From assembly GCA_008711295.1 (NCBI GenBank), contig VUYV01000120.1, forward strand, positions 359,989-423,988: DNA of 64,000 bases, in the 5' to 3' direction. The notes beneath the pieces are model-generated. The model had not been told where the DNA came from, ran no database searches, and saw nothing but the letters and a program-made list of their open reading frames with translations. The DNA comes from Anarhynchus alexandrinus. Lineage: Eukaryota; Chordata; Aves; Charadriiformes; Charadriidae. Position numbers and translations under genes: made by a program. Below, piece by piece: positions 34,803 through 45,106 of the stretch (its first letter is position 1; each line of letters starts with the position of its first letter).

Positions 34803-37145
34803 GTCCTGTTAATTTTTAACCCGCTTGCCACTGTGACTTGTTTGGTGAGGTTTGTGTTTTGCAAACTTCTCTTAAGTCTCAGCTGTCACACACTGAAAAG
34901 TGCTTTTGTGGTGTTTTTGTGTGGCAAGCACTTAGACAAATATTTTGGAGAAACTCTGTATTTCTAGTGGAAACAAAATGTAAAGACTTGTCTCTATTAT
35001 TTTCTCCATTCAGCTGTCCTCATAGTTGGTACTGGATGCCTCTTTCCAGCGTGTATCTTATTTTGAACCAGGTTCAAGTGTTCCTGATGATGAAACTTCC
35101 CTTATTTTATTTTCTTTCATGTTGAATGCATTATTACTGCAAATGAATTTTACTCTTTGTCTCAAGATGCATATCCCAAAGATCTTTATTTCTTGCTCTA
35201 AAAAAGGGAAACCATGGCTTTGGGCAGTCAGCCTGTGTAAAGCACAGTTTTAGCAGTTTTATTGTTCCCCACAGATTACTACCTCTCTGAAGTCTTTCTG
35301 AACTCCTGAATCTCTCCCTACTATTAAGACTGTGACCAAAGTTGGGCTCTACAGTCTAAGGGGTCACCCAGGAATCCTTATCATTATGATATTTTGCATT
35401 TATCTTGTCTCCTTCTTCGATGAATGCTGAGCAATAATTTTAAACCTTTCCTACCTTAACAGCAAGATAGGTTTTCACCTGGAGTTGAGTCTCTCCAAAA
35501 TGAATGCAAGATAAAGCAGTCAAGAGAATGAGGGAATGGAGTATTGAGGAGCAAACTGGGGAGCACAGAGGGTTTCTGAGTCTTCCTTGTCATTATACCA
35601 CCAAAAAGCACTGTTGTAACCAGTGAAATTAATTCTTGACTTCTTTTCCACTTGAACCGTGAGTTCAGAGGGTGTCTTTAAATGGATCTCTTAGAGCAGT
35701 AATTCACAGGTGGCAGCAGATTCAGGGTGAATTTAAAATGTTGGTTTGAGAAACTTGACCCCGTCGCAGAAAAGTTGAGTTCCTAAACTGTGAAGTGTCC
35801 AAAATATAGGCTCATATCTCTTTTTCATTTTATGAAATGAGGCTAACATTCTTTTCCATGTTTGTAAAATACTCTGGATCAGGGCTGCCATGGATGTGCC
35901 AAGTATTAAATTTGACTTATTTAGGTAACCCTTCTCCTCCTTAACCTTCTTGTCTTCCCTCTAGTTTTGGGCATCTTGTAGCTACTGGTGACCCAGCTAG
36001 GATCTGCCATGTAATATTGCATGGTGAGCTCTGAGAAACACTGAGTGTAGACACTGTTTGGAAATTAGCCAAATTGCCAATCTCAGATGATTTATAAAAC
36101 GTTAGCTTTTTATGTCCTTTTTTGAAAATTTTCCTTTCAAAACAATCAGATCCTTTTGGAGCATGAGAAACAAAAACTGCAGCACTAGTTGATCCCATGA
36201 AAACTTCCCTTTGGCGATGCCTTCCTGTAAGTAAAACACAGTCCCCCAAAACTGGTTTCCAGAAGGAAAATGTTCTCATACAGCCATGGAGATAATATGA
36301 AAATTAAAAGTATATTATATTAAAAATATAAGTTTTATGAAAAATTGAAGTTAAAATTAAAAATATAAAATGAAAATAATATGTTTTTTGGAAACGTCTG
36401 CAGGCAAAAAACCTCAGAGGATCTCCTTGCTGCTCTGGTTGCTGGACACTTCCAGTGTGGAAGGAGGGCAAAATTAAGTTTTGCCCATGCCAGCCCCAGT
36501 CATCCTCAGCCTACACCCACAGCAGAACCTGGGCCTGTTCTTAGGGTGGGTATAACATGTCTCCAGCTGGCACGACTGCGCCGAGGGCCGCAGTTTACGC
36601 TGTGCCTTCTGTGTGGATGGACATGTCAGGGAGAGTGAAGTGAGCCACAGGATGGATGGGGGGATAGTAGTAGAAGGGATAATAGAAAACGGCTGAGAAA
36701 TCAAGTGAAGTTCTGTATGTTACGAACCTGATTTTTTAAGTTACCCCCAGATTTTATTTTTCATTTTAAAATGTGTTTCTTTCTGAGTAGAAAATTATGT
36801 ATTGGAAGTCTAAATGACTTTGAGATTAAACTAAAAATTAGATTTCTGGATTTTAAAATTCCATATTAATTGAATGTTGCAGCCCTTTGGAATTTACAGA
36901 AACTGAAACTCTCTGAAGCCAAATGGCAGACATATTATTTGAAATTTGATGACGAATTTGTCCTTAATTTTATCCAATTATATTAAGAGGTCTTTCTGTT
37001 ACAAAGCATTAAACAGCACTACTAAGGCCAGAGACGTGCTAGTGAAATCTTTTTTCTGTCATGCGGAGCCCTGTACAGAATTGCATGGGCTTAAATAAAA
37101 TGTATCTTGATAGTTTACCTTAAAACTCTCTGTCCTTTTCCTCAG

Positions 37146-37308
37146 TTCAGCTGAATCCTATGAAATAGATACGCAGCTTGAAGAAGTTCTTCACACCCCC
37201 ACAAATGCTAAAAATGGCCCTGATACAACATGTATTTATGTAACAAAATCATCTGCATTAATATTTTCCTTTCCTTTTTGCAAGAAGCACAGGAGGGACC
37301 CAGGCTGA
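37146..37308 (+). other. Candidate coding exon, unrecognised
   Basis: A strong acceptor (ctgtccttttcctcag, AG at 37144-37145) is followed by 53 open codons beginning SAESYEIDTQLEEVLHTP and a TGA at 37306-37308. The first 30 residues look more protein-like than the rest. A donor could lie before position 37225, but none is strong. It enters with 1 nt, in phase with the candidate at 34758. The family is not recognised. Confidence 0.2.
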
Positions 37309-38682
37309 CACATTTTCATGCAGTCCCTTCCATTCTTCTCCCTTGCATTTGGGGCAGCAGGGACAAGCCGTGTTTTCCCTTAAAAACCAGGCCACTGAAT
37401 AAGCAGGAATATGATGTGACTATTAATAGGGTATTCTGCTGCAAACCCACAGCCCAAGCTTTTGGGCTCTCTCCCTTTGAATATTCAGCACCCTGTTATG
37501 GATCAAAAAAGCTTGGTAACGAGAGTTCTGGTCACTGTTGTTATCCTGATCTTTCAAAATAAAAAAAGCATTAAGAACAAAACGTTTCCTCTACTTTTAC
37601 TGAAAAGCCAAGAGACTGGCTGGCTGCTGGGATCAAGCGTGATGTATCGAGCCTTTAACCTCTTGTTCACATCTGGCAGAATGAAGAGAAAAATGTCCCC
37701 ACTTGGCAGCTGTTTGCTGTCCCATTTGTCACCCTCACAGTCAGGTGGACTTCTGCTCTGTAGATCACAGCCCGTGATCACGCACCTGGGCAGGTCTGCA
37801 GCCCGAGAAGAAGGCTCAGGCACCGCGTGAACAAAGAGAGGGGCTTTATCTTGGCCTCCCAGGGCTGGGTCCCCGGGCTAAGATGGAGGAATGCTGTCAG
37901 GAAGGGGAAGAAGAGTGAATTATAGCTACTGCTGCTGCTGGCAATGGGGTCAGAGAAAGTCTTGGTAACCCTGCCATGTTTAGCATCCCCAAAACACCTG
38001 GGAAAATCAACAGCCAACAAGCCTCCCTGTTTTTCATACAGAGACTTATGTACCGGCTCCGCTGTTCCCCGATGGACACCGACAGCCAAAGGTGCCGCAG
38101 CCCTTCCTTGCACCACGGCTCGCCGGGATGGCTCCTGGCTGCGAGCTGGCTCCTTGGCAGGCTGTGTTATTCCCAAGGGGCTCTCCTGAAGAACGACCTC
38201 CCAAGCCCGTTAAACCAACGCTCGCCGCCCCAACCTGCTGCCTGTTGTGGAAATGAATCCTGACCAGCAGCGAGAATCAAACCAATATTCTCAGCAGCAG
38301 CTGTAAACTTGATAAGCTCCCCATCCTCCTTTCTCTCCCCCCGCCCTGTCCCTCCCTTTGGTGTTGAAATGAAGGCAGAGACATGCTGAGAGAAGCAGTG
38401 CAGCGCTGTTTGCAGGATAATATGCAGACCACATGTATGTATTAAAGGCTGTATGGAGTTATAATGAGCCAGGAGCATTTAAATGCAAGCCAAGGGGAAT
38501 TTGCTATTCTGTGTGGGCAGATTTCAATTGTAAGGTTGGCAGCTCTGGTATCCTGTTCTCTAATGCCATGGGATGAGAAAAAATAGGCTTTTCTTTCAGA
38601 GCAGTTGATTATTGAATCCGCACCAGCTGTTCACCCTAATCCAAGCTTTCTGTGCTCGCTCCTTGTAATAGAGGCATCCCTC

Positions 38683-38705
38683 ATCCGTCCATCCATCCGT
38701 CCATC
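38683..38705. repeat. CCAT/CCGT tetranucleotide repeat
   Basis: About six tetranucleotide units alternating between ccat and ccgt. Confidence 0.8.
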
Positions 38706-39084
38706 TCCCCGCTCTCATTTTCATGGCTCTTTTGTAGTCTTTCAGAAAGGTGGTTAGCAGATATCAGCAATCTAAAGCGACATAAGCATCAGTATCAGGC
38801 AAGGGTTATAACTAATTAATGAGGGAAGAAAGGCACCCCCAGCCATATATTGAAACTTAAATTATATTTCACATCCACTGCAAGATGGGAAAAAAGCCAT
38901 CATGAATCAGAAGGCAGAGAACCATTTTTTAACAGTGACACCTGACTCTGTGCCCAGCAAACCGTGTGGGATCAGAGCTGGAGCAAGTCCTGAGCCAGCA
39001 CAGAGTGGCGGCTGTCCCTCCCACCCCACCGCAAGCTGAGGGGCCTGCACCCAGGCATGCTGCAGCAGGAAAGGAAATTTATCC

Positions 39085-39122
39085 TTTTTTTTCCTTTTTC
39101 TTTTTTTTTTTTTTTCTTTTTT
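39085..39122. repeat. Poly-T rich tract
   Basis: 38 bp almost entirely T with isolated C. It may be a low-complexity tract or, on the minus strand, an old poly-A tail. No retrocopy body is recognised next to it. Confidence 0.85.
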
Positions 39123-39335
39123 CTCATAATAAAGGGGGAGGAAGGGGTGAGATAAGAAGTGAGTTCTTTCTGGGTGCTTCTCACTCAGCCTGCAATGTTA
39201 TGTAAGGCTGGCACAGCTAATGCCTGCTCTGCTTCACCATCAGCCCGGCTGTTTTATCCCCGCTACACAATTATTTCATCAGTCTCTCCTACTCGACATC
39301 ATAGGCTATTGCGATTAGACACATTTGTTAGGCTT

Positions 39336-39353
39336 AAAAAAAAAAAAAAAAAA
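39336..39353. repeat. Poly-A tract (18 A)
   Basis: Eighteen A, then G and five more A. No target-site duplication or retrocopy body is recognised upstream. Confidence 0.9.
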
Positions 39354-40386
39354 GAAAAAGCACAGGGGCCCAGTTGCACAAGGGACTGGGTGAACATGGC
39401 TCCAAGCGGTCCCTGCCCCAGAGACATTCAAATCTCCTAGAGGAGAAGGACAAGGGACAAGGGGGTGACACACGGGAGCCAAAAGAGGGGTGTGAAAGCA
39501 GCAGGAGAAATGCTGTTTCCATGAAGAGCTTTGGCAGGGGAGGGTGAGTTTAAGTGGGAATGAGCCAGCTGGGAATAAAAAGCAGCAGCTGAAAGGACAT
39601 TGTAGGGGAAAGTAGGGTGGAGGAAAAGGTAAACCAGTAAGTGACAAGCTGAAGAACAGAGGTTGATGGTGAGGTAAAAAGGAGGGTTTGCTCAAAAAGG
39701 CAGTCAGCACAGCAGATCCTCCCTGCCTGCATGTTTCCTGCCTATTTTGTCTGCTGCTGCTGCTGCACATTTTGGCTCTCTATCCAATTCCCTCACAGTG
39801 TTTGTCTGTCTGAAAGATGCCTCCTTCCCTGCTCGCTGTGTCCTCCTGGGCTCAGAGGATTAACCCACACTTTGTGAAAGGGCGGCCTGTAGCCTTCTCT
39901 CTGGAAATCTTTATTGAGTTGCAGAGGGCGAGTGTGATGCCAGAACCATGCAAACTGCTTAGCTGCACTAAGAACTAAAGATTGTATGATCAGCTTTGGA
40001 AAACACAGATCTGGGATGCTCTGGGGGATGGTGGGGAAAGCGGACTGTATGACCTGAGAAGGAAATGACAGACAGGAATGTACAATTGCATTCCTGTGTG
40101 TTATAGACATACAGAGGGAAAAATGAGCCTTTGAAGTGACTACTTGAATTCCAGGAGCTGGTGATGTTAAACGGTGTGTGTGACTTAGCTAACAATTTAA
40201 TTCAGGATACCTGGACAATTTACAAATATATCTCCATAAAGAATGGCAACTCATTAGCTAACAGATGTTACTATAAAAAGAGGGCTAAATGTGACACTTG
40301 GATGAGTACAGAAGGGAATTAAAACTTGAGGTAAAAAGATTTTTCCTTTGAAAGTGGTATTGGTGAAACTTTTATTGGACTACTGC

Positions 40387-41177
40387 TGTCATGGTTTAGG
40401 CTGGACTGGCTAGTAAAACACATGACAGATGCTCTCTTTCAACATCTCTCCTCAGAAGGAGAGAGAGAAAATAAAAGTGAGAGAGAAATGAAAGAGAGAG
40501 AGAGACATGAGCTGAAAAGAAACTAAACTCCTTTAAAGAAATATTACTAATGAAAAGAAAAGATAACAATATTAATAACAAAATAATGAAATCTGTACAA
40601 TATATACAACCCGTATCGAGCTCCCAGGATGACGAGCACATCACCAGCAGGCACCGGGAACGTCCCAGGCTGGACTCAGTGACGGACGGCAACTGGAGCT
40701 GAACTCAGGAGCTGTTGTCGGGAACGCACAGTGTGGGATTAAATGCAGCTGAGGAGACAAAGTCCTCCTTGGATGCCGGCCATTGAAGAAAGACACTGAC
40801 CCCTTTGGTCCCTCAGTTTTTACAGTGAGCATGATGCAGATGGGATGGTATACCCCATTGGTCAGCTTTGGGTCACCTGTCCTGTCTGCCCCTCCACATA
40901 GCTGTGACCCCTCTACGCTCTTCTGCTTCCGGCCCTCCAATGGGGAAATAACAAAGTTACCTGGCCTGGGGTGTTATACCAATAAGTATAAGCAAGAGCC
41001 TCTGCATACCTTCCCTTGGTATTCACTCTAAACATCAGGCCTTATCTCTGCTAGAAGCCGACACTGTCTGAAAAATATGCTGTTACTTTCAGAGAGTGCA
41101 GTTAGTTAGAAGAGGCTTAACTGCAAAGTAAAATTTCTGAACCGAAAACGGGTTCTGTTTTACCTCAAACCAGGAAA
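40387..41177 (-). mobile_element. Solitary LTR of an avian ERVL-type endogenous retrovirus
   Basis: On the plus strand it opens with tgtcatggttta and closes near 'caaaccaggaaa', the two ends of a common avian ERVL-type LTR as I recall it. Between them are the family's AT-rich segment (40540-40610) and the block 'gggatggtataccccattgg' followed by a segment like 'cagctttgggtcacctg' (40839-40880). The TATA box and poly-A signal of the family run in the opposite direction, so the sense strand is minus. The TATA region is degraded. ACTGC precedes (40382-40386) and ACTGG follows (41178-41182), a 5-bp target-site duplication with one change. No internal retroviral sequence or second LTR is present, so this is a solo LTR of about 790 bp left by recombination. 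Confidence 0.85.
40457..40508. repeat. (GA)n-rich tract inside the LTR
   Basis: Interrupted GA units within the ERVL-type LTR, where the family has a purine-rich segment. It has probably expanded locally. Confidence 0.8.
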
Positions 41178-41289
41178 ACTGGATGATTCTCGAGTGTCCA
41201 CATTTTCAGCAGAATATTTTTAAAAAAAGTGAGGTTGCAGAAAGGTGTTCTGAAAAGGCTTTGAGAAAAATAGAATTATAATTTGAGAT

Positions 41290-41708
41290 AATACTTTCTA
41301 ATAAAAGACTCAGACTTCTTAACCTGTTATGTTTATTGAAAAGAAGATTGAGAAGTTGCTTGATTACAGTGTGATTACCTTCAGGGTGAGAAAATACCAG
41401 GTATTAAAGTACTCTTTAATTTAGTGAAGAAAAGCATAATAAGAAACAATATTTCCAAACTGAAACTGACCAGAGAAATTTAAATGAGGAATTAGACATA
41501 ATTGTTTTTTTAACAGTAGTAGTGATTTCTGACTGAACAAATTTTAAGTGTCAAATTTTTCAGCTCTGGATGTGTCAGATCAGGACTAAGTTCCTTTCTG
41601 AAAGGTTCAGTTAAACACGTTTTTGGTGATTCACTGCAGATGATATTGGGTGAAAGCTGACTGTTTGTGATATAATTTGGTGGTCTTTTTTGCCTAGATC
41701 TCCATGAA
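41290..41708 (+). mobile_element. Ancient CR1/L3 copy, plus strand
   Basis: The segment follows the old CR1/L3 ORF2 end and 3'UTR. It has 'gaaaagaagattgagaagttgcttgatta' (EKRRLRGDLI-type region), 'gaagaaaagcataataagaaacaat', and a 'ttttttaacagtagtagtgat' block. It ends with a diverged 'gatataatttggtggtctttttt', which matches the 'gatgatctaatggtcccttct' tail. The order is fully collinear over 420 bp with many substitutions. It begins about 110 bp after the ERVL LTR. Confidence 0.72.
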
Positions 41709-44700
41709 CAACCTATGTATCCACAAGAACTCAAAGCTTTTTACTCTACCCACTTTATCTGATAATTTCCTTCTTTACCAGCTTGTAGGTAGAAAGCCGA
41801 TGGATCTATACACATTTGCATAGCAGTTGGCCCAAATCCTGTAGATCCTCTGATTCTCATGATAAATAGCTGTAATTAAAAGTTAAAAAACAGTCTCAGT
41901 TTCAATCAAGACTCACTTTCACGGATATTTTTTTGGGGCTGGCAGCAACAGGAAGGCAGATATGGAGGTTATACGAGTTGGGTGAAAATTGGACAGAAGT
42001 GTTGATTTGACAAAGTGTAAAGTTACTTAAATCTGGCACTCAGCAGGTACCTAAAATGGTTAAAATTGACACACAGTTCTTTGCAAGCACTGTCAGAGGG
42101 TGGCTGATAGGGTGCTGGGAACTGCTTGGTGTAGAGCAGATGACGTCTGGACCCTTCTGGATTAAACAAGTATTACATGAAATCTGCAACCATGACTGGA
42201 TTCAGTAATTCAGTCACTTGTAGTCATATAGTCCTAAAACATCCGCCGCCGGGCTGTGTCAGTATGCACCAGCAGGAGCTCTAATCCGAATGCTGCAAAC
42301 ACGTTGGTTTGGACCAGTGTGTCTCCCATTGCTGTGGGCACTGCCTGAGTAGTCTAACAGGGGAGCTTGTTGGCGTGAATCTTGGTGTCAACAACAAATA
42401 AGGGCAAATGTGTCCCAAATTTAGAGCCAGTGAGTTTAATAGTCACAGTACTTTATAGGACTGCTGAAAATGAACCGCAGCTGCCAGGCTGTTTGTCTCA
42501 GCAACTTCTACCACCCCATGGTTCCTGTCAAAAAAAAAAAGGGAAAGAACATCCCATTCAAGCGAAAGCCTGGTACAAAGCCTGCCCAAACGTGAATCAA
42601 TGCAGAGCCCTTTAAACACTGTGGCCCAGCCCCACTTGTGGCAAATTTACTCCATAATGAATCAGTGCTAAAATTGTAACATCTCAGAAGCCTGTCTTTC
42701 TGTGCACAGCCTGCTCCTTTCTCACGCTTTCAAATGCACAGCCGGCCCGTTTTGTACACAGCTGCCACGGTGTGATTTGCTTTGTGTTTATGCCTCAAGC
42801 TTTGCCTCTCTGTTTCCACGTCCGCAGCCTCAGTCTATTTTATGTCATCCTAGCTGGAACGCGTGCGAGAGAAACATCCCCTTCAGCCACACGTGAGGGC
42901 ATCGGGGCTGCAGAAACACCGTAGAATCACGCCTCATTTCTCTGATTGACTCTGGGTGCTGCTGTGGGGTGTCCTTGTACTTGCCAGCCCCCCTATTCCC
43001 ACACAGCACCCCATCAGGTGTGGCTGGGCCATGGGTCCTGTGGTGCCGGTCTCTGGCAGCTCTGCTGCTGCGTTCTGTCCATCATCTGGGGAAGGTGCTG
43101 ATGCAGCATGGCAGGGGACAGACAGCCTGGGAGACACAGTGTGGCACCCGGCCCCGGCACTCCGCGGCTGCCGGCTCTTTTCACAGGGGCATCACAGGTT
43201 CGGATCCAAGCCTGGAGCTGCGGTGCAGACCCTGTGTAGTAACGTGGGTGTAAATCAGGAGCAGCGGTTTTAAAGTGGGTGATGAGGCATTGGTGTGGAG
43301 TGGTGGTACGGGGGCTGAGCTTTGGTTCGAGAGAGGGAGAGAGGGGGAGAAAGGGAGGGACTGCTAAGGTAACCACAGAAACATGGTATCCTTGGATATT
43401 AGCAATCGTGACCTACTTCTGGGTATTCACTCACTTTTTTAGTGCTGTTGACAAAGGAGGAGTAAGATGGAGGGCTTAAAGCTCTGGGGGGAAAAAGAGA
43501 TCTTTCCATCATTTTCTAGAATCTGGACTATTCATTATAATATTCAGCTAATGTAAATCTTTAACAGTTTTATTCCCTTGCACATCATACTGTTTTCATT
43601 CCTGCTTTGTATACTATAGAAAGTATTTTAATAATACATTACTGAAATATAATTGACAGAGCTGTATTGTTATGTGTACGGTGTAGACTGGAGTGACTGA
43701 CTAGGGTGTCGTTGTGCATGTATAATCTAGCTGCTGTCAGGGGTGTTAATCTTGGTCTGCATTTGATTTAGATCAGAGCGAAACCCTTCTTCACACGTGG
43801 TACCTGAGCCTGCAGGGCTCCTGGTGACCCTGCTGCAGCTCGGGAGAGATCTGCACTAATATCAGTAATTACTGTTGTAAATGCGAGAAAAACCAGGCCC
43901 TGGGCTGCAGTGAGAAATGGAGAATTTATAGTAGTATGTAACTGAGAGCAACTGAGTCTGTCTATTTTACGCCAGGTTAAATACCTCTTTCGGACCAAAA
44001 AACAAATGACAAGGAAAATGACTGTGGAATTCACAGTCATTCCTAAACTATCAAAGGGGAGGGCTTTATTGATAAACAAAAGCAGATGGGAAGACAAGAA
44101 CGTTGTCTGCTTTTGAACAGTAAATGTGCATTGTAAAGAGTGGAAAATACGTAATTTAGGGCTTCAACTGAACACTATTAAAGCTTTCAGTGGACAGTGG
44201 ACCATGGACCATTGTAGTGCAAAAATCTGTACCTGGTGTGTTAATAAAGACAGAAATTGAGGTTTAAATCCATAAATTTAGCTTCTAGTCTTCTTTTGCT
44301 TTTGACAATTCTGTAAAAAAAAAAGTTAATAATGAATCAGGGCTTGTCAAGGTGGTTTTAATATTTTTCTCAGCTGCAGTTCCTTCCTGAATACACAGTA
44401 TCAAACATTTAGACTATCCTGGCAAAATGAACCAGAAAGAAAAGAATCTGGAAGTCAATGGTAGTGAAAATGTAGCTTTCCAGCATGACTTTTTATTAAC
44501 TGCAAAGTGAAGACCAGATTAGCTAACGATACTAACATAATGTTGCCTGAATTCTATTCCAGTATTGGGTATTGGAATTGGCACAGCTGCCTTCTCTACA
44601 AATTGAAATCCACAGGTATTTTATAGCTGTATCTTCTGCAGAACTTGAATATCAACAGCAGGGTACTGACTAAAGACATGGCTTGAAGAAATCCTGCATA

Positions 44701-44739
44701 GCCCTTTACCTACAGCAGACATGGCTGAAGCCACATTGT
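41709..44739. other. Non-genic region, nothing recognised
   Basis: Unique sequence. 42940-43260 is GC-rich with overlapping open frames on both strands, which is a composition effect. 42610-42860 is repeat-free and a possible conserved non-coding stretch. Purine-rich sequence occurs near 43328-43362. No gene is supported. Confidence 0.45.
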
Positions 44740-44754
44740 TAATTCTCAGAGCAG

Positions 44755-44935
44755 TAAATGACGTGCTCAGATTTGACTAGTCCCACTTTATGGGTGGGAA
44801 ACTTGTACTAGATGGAGGCTAGGTAATCTACCTAATGCCACACAATGATTCATTTTGCAGAACTGAGTGGAAATTCATAAATCCCCATTCTGACAGAGCG
44901 CAAGGCTGAACCCTTGCCTTTACAGGCATTGACCC
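44755..44935 (-). repeat. Ancient SINE (MIR/AmnSINE-type), minus strand
   Basis: The plus strand shows 'cccactttatgggtgggaaacttg', matching the 'ccattttacagatggggaaactgag' block. It then has 'ggtaatctacctaatgccacaca', matching 'taagtaacttgcccaaggtcacaca', and then 'cagaactgagtggaaat', matching 'cagagctgggattcgaa'. It ends near 'gctgaaccctt'. The whole order of a reversed amniote SINE core is kept over about 180 bp. Confidence 0.6.
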
Positions 44936-45045
44936 CAAAATTTTCACTATTTCTTTTGTTTGTTCAAGAAGAATTCATAGTCAGATGGTTTCTGCTGATG
45001 ATTTAAGCATTGTCTCATGTAGACTTGCTTTGATCAGGCTTAGAC

Positions 45046-45106
45046 TGTCTGGATTGAAATCTTGGCTCCACTGAGGTCAGGAAGAGTCTTACCATTGACA
45101 CCAATT
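45046..45106 (+). repeat. Ancient amniote interspersed repeat fragment (family not named)
   Basis: The string 'ggattgaaatcttggctccactgagg' followed by 'agtcttaccattgacaccaat' matches a widespread bird/reptile repeat whose text reads roughly 'attgaaatcctggccccactgaagtcaatgg'. I know the pattern but not a secure family name. The antisense open frame at 45040-45345 runs across it and is not a gene. Confidence 0.45.

Larger units (their letters stand above)
33861..40386. other. Non-genic region with two candidate exons and simple repeats
   Basis: Mostly unique sequence. It contains the candidate exons at 34758 and 37146, a weak SINE-tail-like piece at 35845-35905 ('tgtttgtaaaatactctggatc'), an AT-rich run at 36297-36383, GC-rich sequence at 37740-38260, and homopolymer tracts at 39085-39122 and 39336-39353. 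38395-38560 lacks repeats and could be a conserved non-coding element. Confidence 0.4.

Noticed and set aside
39336..39353. Poly-A as the tail of a processed pseudogene
   Set aside because: No coding relic upstream and no flanking duplication could be found.
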